64,000 nt of DNA from Diphasiastrum complanatum (Eukaryota; Streptophyta; Lycopodiopsida; Lycopodiales; Lycopodiaceae). Of the stretch, positions 46,280 through 57,981 are shown one piece after another. Positions within the stretch are counted from its first letter, which is position 1. Each line of letters starts with the position of its first letter. Both the position numbers and the translations under genes were made by a program. The notes under the pieces were generated by a model. It had not been told where the DNA came from and searched no databases. It saw nothing but the letters and a program-made list of their open reading frames with translations. The stretch lies in NCBI GenBank assembly GCA_029204225.1, contig CM055100.1, positions 29,760,149-29,824,148 on the forward strand, written 5' to 3'.

Positions 46280-46640
46280 ATGTGCCACTGTACTTGCCCC
46301 CATGTGGTGCTCCCCCTCCTGCTGCACTCCCATTGGCCCCATGGTCTGCTCCCCCACAGTGCCCATGTGAGGCTGTACCTGCCCCCATGTGTTGCTCCAC
46401 CACGTGCTGCACTCCCATTGGCCCCATGGTCTACTCCCCCACAATGCCCATGTGAGGTTGTACCTGCCCCCATAGTGCCCATGTGAGGCTGTACCTACCC
46501 CCATGTGCTACACTCCCATTGGCCCCATGCTCTGCTCCCCCACAGTGCCCATGTGACGTACCTACCCCCATTTGTTGCTCCCCACATGCTGCACTCCCAT
46601 TGGCCCCAAGGTCTGCTCTCCCCCATAGTGCCCCTTGTAC
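46280..46640. repeat. Tandem array, about four units of 81-101 bp
   Basis: The block CACTCCCATTGGCCCCA recurs at about 46325, 46410, 46511 and 46592, each followed by CTGCTCCCCCACAGTGCCCA or a variant. This explains the Gly/His-rich frames seen on the minus strand. Confidence 0.9.
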
Positions 46641-46737
46641 AGTCCCCCTCTTTTTTGCACCATAAACCCTTTTTTTTTCTCATTTTTTGGGCCTATTTTA
46701 CATTAAAAAAACAGTTTTTAATTATAAAAAAATTAAA

Positions 46738-46949
<212 letters not shown>

Positions 46950-47419
46950 TAGTAAAGAGTGCCCGTCGGTGATGGGCAATGGAGGCTGATCTTCATAGAA
47001 ATGCATTTTTATTTCAACCTTTCCCGTGGAAAGTTTGATAATTTAAAAAATCCTTAGAGCACCTTTCAAATTTTTGATAATGAAAGTCTCATTTGTTTAA
47101 CACCTTTCACCATGAAAGTATGTACATGCACTTCAACCATCCTCATTAGTTCTTATGAGTGTATACTTCATTGTATGCATATTAGAGTTGGGACACTATG
47201 GGCATTTTGAAAGCGAAAGATGCATGTCTATATGTTCAGATGTTTGAGGGCATGCTAGAAGTAGTGTTCTGATACAACATACTCTTCTGATGCCGTCTTT
47301 CAAAGTTTGATCATAGTTTTGTTCTAACATGCAATTCGAATAGATTTTTCCATCTCTTTTATTGGGGTAATCAAAGAAATTTGGAAGGAATTTTTTTGTA
47401 ACTTGCAAAAGTTTTGTAG

Positions 47420-47969
47420 AGCGGGCCATCAAAGAAGGAGCAGATTTGATTGAGATAGAAATTATTGCAACTAAGGATGGACATCTTATCTGCTTTCATG
47501 ATGTTACACTTAATGCATCCACTAATGTTGCAGAACATCCTAATTTGCTGATCGCATTGCTACATATGAGGTCGAAGGAAGTGTTGTCATTGGTTGGTTC
47601 ACAGGTGATTATCTTTGCCTATTTCTGTCACAAACAGTTTAGCATTACGAAGTTGCTAGGCTGAACGGAGTCATGCATTGTTGGCTCCCTAGGTATTACC
47701 TGAAAGTTTCTGACATGCTTCGAAGAAGCAAGCAACATTTGATGCTAAATTCTATCGTTTTGTCCATAGGTAAGACCTACCTTTATTATACCAAATTATG
47801 ATTGGTTTCAAAGAAAATTTCTCTTAAACTCTCTGAAAAATCTCAAGATGATTGGTTACAATCTTCTTACATATTTGTCAATAAGCAGTATAGTTGATTT
47901 TACACTTGCTGAGCTGAAGACCCTAAGAGTTCGACAAAGGTTCAAGTTATCGTGACCAGATTTACAATG
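47420..47969 (+). pseudogene. Glycerophosphodiester phosphodiesterase (GDPD) fragment
   Basis: Exon 47420-47604 reads RAIKEGADLIEIEIIATKDG, HLICFHDVTLNASTNVAEHP, and, after a one-base frameshift near 47538, TYEVEGSVVIGWFT. Exon 47894-47969 reads VDFTLAELKTLRVRQRF and, after another frameshift, RDQIYNG. GT-AG signals and phase fit at 47604/47894. These are consecutive parts of the plant GDPD domain (E-x-D and H-D-V-T-L belong to the catalytic core; here the E-x-D pair reads E-I-E). GDPDs hydrolyse glycerophosphodiesters to glycerol-3-phosphate. The intron is kept, so the fragment came from genomic DNA. Two frameshifts and missing ends: pseudogene. Confidence 0.85.
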
Positions 47970-48872
47970 GTAGTACTTTTCTCTGCCATACAATCTGATT
48001 AGTATTAGTATGCACCCCTCTATATCTAGCTTGATACAGAGTTTTCTTTCACTGTTAGTAATGTTGCATTTCAACGATTCCTCAGACAAGGGGTTGAAAT
48101 CAATGGTTGATCCATTTGAGGATATAACCTTACCATTTGAGGAGTATATGAGTTTAAGAGCACATACTTACACATGAAGACCCACACTTTGCTGGCCCTA
48201 GACTTTTAAGGAAATATCAGTTAACACCAGCCATGTACGAAGGTCTTGCCCTACATTCTAGAAGTAATACCCCTAAGAGGTCATGACTCCAAAGTTAAAG
48301 AGTATCTCCTAGAGGTCCCAAGACATAGCCGTAGCACCCTGAACTAAGGACAAATCCCCTAAATCTACTCCCACGGCCCCACATCCTAATTCAAATGCAT
48401 GTACATTACTCCCCCTCTCCCTCTCTCACAATCTCTCCATTTCTCTCCAAGATCCATCTCTCGCATGATGCGGATTCATACACCACCATGAAGAGGTTTC
48501 GAGTAGTCCGAATCTTTGCCTCAGTTCGGAAGGAGATTTTTGAGCAGGCTACGCTAAGTTGCAGCAGCGCCCTCATTAATCAAACTTGATTTTTTGGTCC
48601 ATGCACTACCTGCCTTAGATGATTTATAAAACAAAAAGCTAAGGCCGTGCAGAGCGCAATTAGCTTGGATGCAGACCGGGAAGCGCAATCGTTTGGTCCG
48701 TTGGTCGCCAACCCACCATGTAGATAATAGTTGTTTCTCAGGCTGGGATAATTCTTTACTACATAGCAGTCTTTCTCAGGATTGCATGATTCGCTACTAT
48801 AGAGTGAGGTGAGTTGACATCCAACATTTTTCGTTGATTCAAGCTACTTGGCACGACACCCAAAGGGTTTTA

Positions 48873-48873
48873 G

Positions 48874-48907
<34 letters not shown>

Positions 48908-49195
48908 AAACACATGCACAACACACAACACATAGTGCCCACACCCACAAACACATGTAGACCCACACACACATATACACACAATCCGTAAACACACACA
49001 CACACACACACACACCCAACCTAAGCCTAAAGCTTAATCCTAATCCACAACCAACAAACACACACACTCCCTAAATCCACACACACACACACTGCGTAAA
49101 CACATGCAGACCACACACACACACCCTCCATAAACACACACATGGCACACACACATACACAACACATGCACATACACACACTCGCATGCGCGCGT

Positions 49196-49255
<60 letters not shown>
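48873..49255. repeat. (CA)n-rich region
   Basis: Three CA arrays with intervening CACACA-rich sequence; the large Cys/Val frames here are artefacts of the repeat. Confidence 0.95.
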
Positions 49256-49257
<2 letters not shown>

Positions 49258-49404
49258 CCATTAGGGCACACACCAACACGCATTCATGAACGCACACATG
49301 CGAGCGCACGTCCGCCATCGACGCACGTCCCCAACCTTTGATGTCGCACGTGTGCCATCGACGCACGTTCGCCATTGCCTGTCAACAACGGGCCCTCTTT
49401 ACTA

Positions 49405-49606
<202 letters not shown>

Positions 49607-49639
49607 CAATTTTCATTAATTTGCATTCCTATGAGACAT

Positions 49640-50600
49640 GGCCTCTTGGATTGAATTTGGTTCTACAATATTGACAAGAAGCTTCATCGACATATCTTGT
49701 TGTTGGATGGATATCTTGGTCTTGATAATATTTTTAGAATGGGTTGCTCTTGATGTGGTTGACTTGTATATTCATCCTGATCAGTCTCAATAATAAGTTG
49801 AATTGAAGTGATGGAATTATGATCCTACATTCCCTAGAGTGCTAGTTGAAGAATTTCAAAGTTGTAACTCATCCCTATTATTGAATATTTTCCGAGTCAT
49901 ATAATTGAATAGCTTGTAAGCATTATAGTTTGAATCATAGCCCAAAAAGATTGATTTAATGCTTGTCGGATCCAACTTCTTTCTTGTCACAGTAGAAACT
50001 TGAGAGAAAGAAATACATTCAAAGACTGTGAGATTTTTTTGAAAAAAGTTAGATCTAGTCAGACCTCATGAGGAGTTTTATTACCCAAAGCTTTGGTGAT
50101 GCATTGATTTTGAATATATGATGTAGTAGCTATTGTTTCTACCCAAAATAACTTAGGAAGTGAAGCGTGTGTCAACATACATTTAGTGCTCTCTATGAGA
50201 ATTTGATTCTTTCTCTTAGCAATTCCAAATATCTCGTAGTGAATTGTTATTGTATCACTTGTGCCTTGCAATATTCTCGAAATTCATTGAATATGAATTC
50301 TTCTCCTCCATCAATTCGAAGAGACTTGAAGTCTCATTTTCTACTAGTTTTTGAATTGTTTGAAGAACTTGAATGCTTTGGATTTCTTTTGTAGAGAGTA
50401 AGTGACTATTCCTTGAGATTAATCAACAATAAATGCAAGAAAGTATTTCGCTCTCCCTACAAAAGAAGTATGCATAGGCCCACAAATGTCAGCATGCACA
50501 AGATCTATTAAATATCCATGTGAAAATGTAGACTCTAAAGACCTTAAATGGAACTCTTTAATCCACAAGAGAAATTGCATGCAATGCTAGCTTCATCTCC
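49640..50600 (-). pseudogene. Copia integrase and linker fragment
   Basis: Minus strand: LIDLVHADICGPMHTSFVG with the first integrase Asp (near 50470), DGGEEFIFNEF with the Glu-region word (near 50315), CMLTHASLPKLFWVE (near 50160), TPHEV, then KLDPTSIKSIFLGYD and linker sequence down to about 49640. Stops and frame changes are frequent. Element D begins 10 bp to its right (50610). Confidence 0.8.
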
Positions 50601-50609
50601 ATCATGTGA

Positions 50610-50729
50610 GGCTAAAAGCATGGTTTGGTGGTAGAAAAAAAGAATCCATTTTCTTTATTGTATCTTTTGGTAGTACGTTTCACTTTTTGGGGCATTAGGG
50701 CCCTTTTTGGACTCAAAAAGGGCCTCTTC
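50610..50729 (+). repeat. Left terminal region of D (outer 24 bp, inner 37 bp)
   Basis: The outer repeat is separated from the hairpin-bearing inner repeat by 59 bp. Beyond the inner repeat, ATTATAATTAGTGTTAATG is also weakly mirrored at the right end. Confidence 0.9.
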
Positions 50730-50772
50730 ACTGATTATAATTAGTGTTAATGATGACACATATACCAATAGA

Positions 50773-52062
50773 TTATTGACAACTGAGAGGGAATGGTTCT
50801 GGCTCTGACGGTGACAACTCCACCTCTCCAATGTGCTTGGAGAGCGCTTTGCATTCAAGAAGCTCCATCGGTCCATTTGGACTGTACTTGTTGCTGAAGC
50901 AGAAAATAAAGTTGTTGGGCAAGTTCCCAATGTAGTGGGCCAGAGACATGTCCAGAGTTCCTGATACAACTTTCTCCCGAACCCCGCCCCTTCGCATAGC
51001 AAATGCATCAAGCTCCACTGCGTCCTGCATTTGATTCAAATTATTGCAAAATGAGTATAATGAAGACAAACAAACATAACCAAACTACACAAGTTGAATT
51101 GTTGGGTCAGACTTGCCTCGGTCCCTTCATCAATGTCTTCAGTTTGCGCAAGCTAAATTCCTTTGCCTTTGTACTTCACATCGGCATTTTGCCCTTCAAG
51201 TACTTCAAATGGCCTCGTTTGAACTGGTGGTGGTTGAAGCGTCTTCAATTGGCAAAGCACTCTTGCCAGTGCTTGCTCGGTGGTGTCCATGTCATGGCCG
51301 ATCAGCTGCTCATACGTGTCGTCAGGCTAGGTGTGGTCAAAACTGGAACTGCCATTCTGCAAATTTACCAATGCTGCCAACATCTCATCTTCTCGCAAGC
51401 CAAGAATATGTTGCAAGTCATGCATGAACACATACTCTTGCCCATCAATGATGATTGGAACAAGGCCATGGATTCGAAGCACGACATCATCGGACTCATC
51501 TATATCTTCCGGCTCCGCTGATGTGGATGCACCTGTTGCCTCTTGCGCAGCCAAGACTGCTTCCTGCTCCGCAGATAAATCTTCCTCTTCACCTGGGTCG
51601 TCCATCTCGTTCACTTGCACACTAGGATTTTCTTCGTTGCAGGCCACAGTCACTGGAAACTCATTAAGCAAAAAAATAACAGTAATCTCACCGGATAGAA
51701 ACTTCCTTCTTACACTTTCAAGATCAAAAGTTTTCAGCTGATCCTTGGTCAGCTCCAAGTAATGATCGTTATCCAAATGAGTAATAAATCTGTTGAGACG
51801 AGCGATAAAAGATCTATCTCCTTTCCATATATAACTATGCAAGTTATATGGAATCGACATGATAGTTAAGCCAAGAATTTGTATGGCATAAGGCTTCAAA
51901 GTCTCATCTATACTCACTCACATACGTGAATGCATCCGTATTAGCTCGTAGGGTGGCAAGCGTGTCTATTCTAACGGTGGACATACAATAAATACGATCT
52001 AACTGATCTAAAAACTGTGGGGGGGCTAGCAGATTGGCCAACTCTATTTTAGAGGACGACAT
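50773..52062 (-). pseudogene. Element D gene 2, unknown acidic protein
   Basis: Minus strand, start ATG 52062 (MSSSKIELANLLAPPQFLDQ). After a frame change near 51925 a long frame runs to 51327: LTKDQLKTFDLESVRRKF, an acidic stretch (DDPGEEEDLSAEQEAVLAAQ), then VVLRIHGLVPIIIDGQEYVF and LQHILGLREDEMLAALVNLQ. The same frame reads on through two TAG codons to about 51122, where a GC-AG intron in phase fits (AG/GCAAGT; acceptor ATGCAG at about 51032). The last exon is DAVELDAFAMRRGGVREKVV ... ending in a stop at 50773. I recognise no domain. It may be an accessory or targeting protein of the element. The stops and frame change suggest decay. Confidence 0.5.
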
Positions 52063-52279
52063 TGTGATGCAACTGAGAACACTAATTTACCAGCAAACTA
52101 GTAGTCTAATTGCATGAGACAAGCTAAATTACGAGGAAAGAAATTTCAACAAAGCAGGACGTGACAAAAAAATGAGAACCCACACTCTTATATAGAGGGA
52201 CGTGTTTTCAATTATTGATATTATTATAAAACAAAATAAAGCAATCTCTATTTATAACAACAATCCAATTAGTCAATAA

Positions 52280-55045
52280 TATTTACCACAAAGGAATATT
52301 CGAACTACAATCCAACATAAATTGCTTCTATTCCATCTCATCAGTTTATGTTGCTTCTCTAGCGTTGTTTTCCAAAACATTGGATGTTGGTGGCCTCGAC
52401 ATCCATCTCTTTCCAACTCGGACTCTAGACATCCTCCATTCTTGATGCCTTGTTTTAGCATTAGAATATTGCCATGCCATCTTTCTAACTGAATTTGAAT
52501 TGGAGATCATTGAACTCAACTCTACAGTTCTTGTGTTTTGAAAGTGTCCTCGGCCCAAAACTCCTCTGTAAATCCATTGAAATATCTCAACCAATGCATT
52601 ACTAAGACCCTTTCCTCCGCCATGGCGTGAATTTTTAAAATATGCAGCCTTTGCCCTATAATGACTCTTTTCCATGCCTTGCGTATTCCAAATAGCTAAT
52701 GATCCATAGGTTTTCATAAACCAAGGTCCATGAGCATAGAAGATGTGTTGTTCACATAAAATTTGTATTTGTTTAAATCTTTATAAATACATAAATGCGA
52801 AAGTAAAAAATATGAGACACACATACCATATAGTGAGTTATGTGTGTTTCTCCCCATGCATCGATCATCAATTGAATAAATATTTTGACTTCTCTTGCGT
52901 ATCTATCCAAATCTTCATCTTTGACAATCTTTTTGTTGATAGTTTGTGACAAGGCATCAAATGCTTGCCAAACCTTAGCACGTGTACTTGCCATGCGAGG
53001 ATCTGAGCCAATATTTGTTGTGCATTGACATATTTTCTTCCAGTACTCCCATTCAACACTACTTTCACGTGCAGTATGATTTAACAATAAGTTTCTCGCT
53101 TTCGCACCACCCATTGAAATTTTTGGTGGAACATCTTGCGTTTTTCTACTCATCTCAACGTCTTTGGTAAGACTCACATGTCCCCCATGCAATCCCATAT
53201 CGAATAAAATTATCTCTAGATTTCTAATGCTAACATCTGCTCTTGATTTGGGCTGCATGTTCCATGCGTAACAACAATGCAAAAATAATAATTTGTCCAG
53301 TATTTGTAATTCACCATGCATTGTGCAAAAGTGGACTCTTTCGAGAGGAATGTTCAACACAGGACTCCAAGCTTTGTCTAGATTATGCCTATTTGGTGCA
53401 AGACGTCGGTTGCAATTCAAAATACTTTTGTTTCGCCCAGATTCAAACATACAATATATACAGAAATTATTTGCATTTGCACTGAGACCACAACCGTACA
53501 TGCATTTCAGGTGCCATTCTACAGCAAAGCTTTCTCCTTCAACATTGAGCAATTTGCCTTCATTTTGTGCATGTATTATCTTAGATATACTACATTTTTC
53601 AAATAGCCACTTCAGTAGTTCGTGAGACTCCTTAGGAACTTCAACTGTAGCTATCTACCATATGTGATTTTCGGATTGCACGCTAAATTTTTTTTGCCAA
53701 ACTATTGCAATTCACGATTCATCAAGGTGATTGCGACACGTTCAAGTTTATGCCCTTTTACGATTTCTGCTTCGTCCAACCTAATACAAATATAACTTTA
53801 CCTCTACAATCTGTAAAACAAAAATTTCATTACGAAAACATATTAGTTGAAGAAAAGCATACAATTGAAAACCAAAATCTACAAGAAATGTTCTTACTAT
53901 TTGTTTTAACTTCGTAATGTCGGATCATCATTGCTTGGACCTTTTCTAGATCTAAGAATATATTTTTGCCTTGATGATAATGAAAACATGTCGAAGGTCC
54001 TTTCTTCTTATTGGTTACTGTAAAAGAATCCTGAATATGCTGAAACTCTCCTAATTCAGAGAGCAAAATCGAATTGCATTCTCGTTTGGCGGATTCAACA
54101 AGTTTATAAGTAGGTATTATTTGATGGTGTTTTAACCCATTTTTGTCAGAGCGTTTCATATACTTATTCATAGCTCTATACCCCTTGCGACTCAGACCTC
54201 CTTGGTCACATGCGTAAACCATCTCTTTAACATTTGGATTTGGCTTGAACTTGTCCACTAGCTTTTTTGCAATTCTCAAGTGAATTGAATCACTTGTTTC
54301 ATCTTCCACAATTTTAATCAAATCTTTACCCTTCAAAAAATGTTTCATATATTTTTCGGCAATAAAATGTTTTCCAACCGTCTTTTGCAAGAACTCTTTT
54401 GTGTCCCTCATACGTCTTTTATTGGCACCACCAGCTGGTGCCAAAACTTCTAGTTTGTGTCTCTTAGTGTTTTCATTTTGTGCTTGCTGATCCATTGAGA
54501 CTCTACGCTTTCGTTGTAAGCCATATATTGTCCTCTAAAATATACTGATTGAAGATTGCAATTCTTCAATTTTTGCGACAGATTTGGCAAGCTCTATTTT
54601 CAAACCGTTTATATTCTGCTCCAATTTCATATTTATTCCATGGAATGACTTTAAATTGTCATTCATATTCAAGATATGAATGTTTGCCATATTTGCCAAT
54701 GTCTCAGCTTGGATTCTTTGAGAATCCATTGCTTGACAATAGCCAAGCAGTCCATTCCCACCATCCTCAACGAACCTTAACAAACTATGTACATCAGAAA
54801 ACTTAGGAGGAGCATCTACCAGTGGATTGTGGGGGTATAAATCACCTCTTACCCATAGGTCAATACATTTTTTGCCTTATAATCTCCAACAATGCATCTC
54901 ATACGGATTTAAGTTAACACCCCATGCAGCTTTGGTGGTCGCATAATCCTTCTCTAACTTCACATGTAAGTGATAATTGTTGTCATCTTGAAGATGTCGA
55001 ATTTTCCAAAAGAATCTATGTAAAACTTTACAGTATACCTTAATC
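52280..55045 (-). pseudogene. Element D gene 1, transposase-like protein of unnamed family
   Basis: Minus strand. Upstream part: VLHRFFWKIRHLQDDNNYHL ... EMHCWRL, a TAA, then LWVRGDLYPHNPL; next QQAQNENTKRHKLEVLAPAG and QGGLSRKGYRAMNKYMKRS (near 54200). An 87-bp intron fits at 53811-53897. Then LDEAEIVKGHKLERVAI, EVPKESHELLKWLFEKC, KCMYGCGLSANANNFCIYC (near 53480), PVLNIPLERVHFCTMHGEL, and after an intron near 52833, YAHGPWFMKTYGSLAIWNTQ with GMEKSHYRAKAAYF. This order (GLS-x-x-GY, C-x-x-C after a nucleotide-like GL motif, LNIPL-x-x-V-H, KYGSL...GxEK) recalls, from memory, large uncharacterised proteins of invertebrate genomes. Stops and shifts show decay. Confidence 0.55.
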
Positions 55046-55332
55046 AAATGGTGTCAAAGTTCAATGTGAACTAACCATGATATAAGCTTTATCAGGCATA
55101 TACTAGTTTCCATGCCTAGGTTCCTATTATGCCTAGGGTCCTATTGTAGTTAGGACAATGAAAGGTCGTCCTATACTAAGCCTAATCTAGTTGTAATTTG
55201 TAACTTATCTATTGCCTATTATAGTCTATGCAAATAACCTACAATAGTCTATGAAAATGAGACTACATTTAGGCCTTAACTCTTGCTCACCTTGTATGGT
55301 AACCCAAGCTAAAGGTGCCATGTAGGATTGAT

Positions 55333-55617
55333 TAGCACTAAATTAATTATAATTAGAAGACTTGTTTAGACAAGGAAGAGGCCCTTTTTGAGTCCAAAAA
55401 GGGCCCTAATGATTTGGGAGGGAGCTTGATAGATGCTACCCACGAGTTAATGCAATGAAGACGTCCCTAGTAATGATGGGCCTACCCTTTTGGAGTCTTG
55501 GGGGGTAAGTGGGGGGCCTACTCTCTCTTTGTTGAACCTTTTTTTGTGTGCATTTCTATGCAAAAAAGGTAGTGTCCTTGACAGTCCATGTTGTACCACC
55601 AAACCATGCTTTTAGCC
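55333..55617 (-). repeat. Right terminal region of D
   Basis: Inner inverted repeat 55375-55411 and outer inverted repeat 55594-55617, here 182 bp apart against 59 bp on the left, so the ends are asymmetric between the repeats. Confidence 0.9.
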
Positions 55618-56599
55618 ATGAATTGAATGCTAATAATGATACAATGTTGATAAGCAAGCGAAAATAATCAAAAGTATGTAAATGATCCAAATAGCTTCAC
55701 ACATGCTAGTGTAAGCAATATGTTGTTGTATGAACAAAGAATTGAGAGCATAGTACAAGTGATAGTCAATGCTTGGGCACACAGACATACATGTAAATAA
55801 AATATTTACACAAGCTTGTATGAGAAATCTCCAAAAATCTTTGACTCTCCAATTTTCAACGTGGTGAATGAGTTCCAACAAGGGTATATACATAAAACTT
55901 GAAGCTCAAACTTGTCTGAGCAAATCTCAACATGTGTGAGGGTGCCATGTGATCAATCCTTGACCTACTCCTAAGTCCTCCTCTAATTTATAAGCATCCA
56001 ATCAAATGATTTTGTGAAAGGAAAAATTGCATTACGCTAGAAGGATGACAAAGTATGCTTTATTCTAAGAACACAAATCACAAAATATGGAAATATAGTT
56101 GATACATTTTCAACATTGTTGTCCCACCAGTGTTGCAATTAGAATGAAACCAGAGGATTGGACTATTAATATATCTTGTTTACCTTATTTCAGAGCTTTC
56201 CGTTAAAAAAACAAATACATGTATTCTACAAGAGCTTAGGAGGCGACATAACATTAAGTTTATAAAATTGGTATTCTTGCGATATTAAATGGGGGAGCAA
56301 AGACTATAGTTTTCTCAATCTAGAAATGAAAAAGATCATAAGGAGCTATCCTATCATCTTCAAGAAAAATACAGATCTTGCGAATGTGGATATGAGTGCC
56401 CTAGACCAATAAAACAATATACAAGCATAAGTAAAAATCAATCCAAGGAAATTTGCCTCAGAAAGTGAGTGTTAGGAAGAATGAAACCAAAATTGTTGTT
56501 CTTAGACACTTAGAAGGTGACTAAAGAAGCCAAAGTTAAGGTTATTGAAAACATAATTGTAAATCTAGCAATAGTGGAGGAACCACAAAAATTGAAACA
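55618..56599. other. No gene recognised
   Basis: AT-rich sequence. The part from about 56450 may be the lead-in of the copia relic that follows. Confidence 0.5.
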
Positions 56600-57190
56600 A
56601 GTTGTTTCAAGGGATGATTTCAAATAGTGGATTTAACATTGGTAGAAGCACAAGTCTTTGATGAGGGACAAGATCTAAATACTCCCAACATAGCCAATCA
56701 AAAGGAAAATCTTTGGTTATACAGAGATGGGTGATCAAGATCAAGCATGGAGAAGGTGGAAAGGTTAATAAGTACAAGGCATGACCATTGGCAAAATGAT
56801 ACACCGACACATTAGATATTAGGAGCCATTTGTTCGAGTGGCAAGCTACATTGCACACGTGTCATATTAATGAAAGCAAAGTATACAATTACAGTAAGGA
56901 AAACAACCAAAGAAGGCATATGGATTCAAAAGCTACTAGCTAACCTCAATTGTGAACAAAATTCTACATCACCTATCTTTGTGGACATTTAGGGTTGCTT
57001 TGTATTTCAAGAAAACCCCTCATATCATGGGTGCATTAAGGATACTGACATAACATTTGCTTATTAAAAAAATTATTGTTGATAGTGGACTAAAATTGTG
57101 GTATAGAAAGCATAATCTTAACATTTAAACAAAGTTTCTCCCAAGGGAAAGATCTGAGCAACAAAACATTAGGCAAAATTGTTTGATGAG
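56600..57190 (+). pseudogene. Badly decayed copia RT/RNase H relic
   Basis: Plus-strand frames give IKIKHGEGGKVNKYKA (start of copia RT, near 56725), then NSTSPIFVD and GCFVFQENPSYHGCIKDTDI (RNase H end, near 56965-57050; the functional pattern is D-N-Q-x-A ... H-x-R-T-K-H-I-D-I) and a worn FTKxLPRE-like FLPREDLS near 57130. Most of RT is missing. 57200-57981 has no gene; it may include the worn LTR and, at its right end, the 3' UTR of MFT. Confidence 0.6.
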
Positions 57191-57981
57191 TAGGAGTGTA
57201 CACAATTTATAAGAGTAGAAATTTATAGAAACATTTAGAGCAGAAGTTTCTAGAATTTTGTGGAGCATGACATGCTTTGGGCCCTTCTTACTTGGAAATT
57301 CTAGAAAGTCTAAGAAGCAGCTTCATAGATCTAGAACGTTCACAAGAAGCTTCATTGGCATAATTATTATCCTAGAAGCATGATAAATTTAAACTCTTAA
57401 ATATATGGATAGCAACGACCATCATATGCAATTGTTGTATGTATGCAAATAATCTCTATGTCAAGATGTGAACTAGTTGCAATCAAGCTAGCATGTGTTT
57501 TATCTCTTCTACATTGAATGAAGTGTATCTTGTTTCCAGCAGCAAAAGTACATTAAGCTTATGTTGTGCTTTCCCTACAAAGCTTCCTAGTAGTAGTGAG
57601 GAAATTTCAATTAACAAGATATTATTTGACAGGCTTTACGTCTGCAACATTAACAAGAATTTGCATCTATCTAAATTTATCATTTCATAGCCTAGGAGGC
57701 ATAATCTCCGGCCTTAAGACCAATTTTATTGACTAATATTGTAAGGCTTTTTGGGTAAACAGAATCCCAATTGTTTATACCAGAAACCATCTGCACTCGC
57801 TAAACGAAAGTGATGTATTGTCTCTCAAAGTAAGCTCCAAAAACTTTTGTTGCGCTACAAATCACCATATTTGCAAACTAGTATAACGTCTCAGATCTCT
57901 GCTGTATATTAGAGGAAGAAAAGACGACTTCTTTTTATATCTCTTTTGATAAAAGAAGTAAAACAAACAGCTAGTATAAGA

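Larger units (their letters stand above)
50610..55617. mobile_element. Element D: 5.0-kb TIR transposon with two genes
   Basis: Outer inverted repeats 50610-50633 and 55594-55617 are identical over 24 bp (start GGCTAAAAGCATGG). Inner inverted repeats 50693-50729 and 55375-55411 are identical over 37 bp, and each can fold into a hairpin with an 11-bp stem (GGCCCTTTTTG/CAAAAAGGGCC) and a 4-base loop. Inside, both genes run on the minus strand. No clear target duplication (TCATGTGA on the left, ATGAATTG on the right). The gene content and the inverted ends support a DNA transposon of a class I cannot name. Confidence 0.75.

Noticed and set aside
46228-46683. Gly/His-rich proteins on the minus strand
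   Set aside because: Explained by the 85-bp tandem array.
48870-49375. Cys/Val-rich frames resembling Cys-rich proteins
   Set aside because: Produced by (CA)n arrays read on the minus strand.
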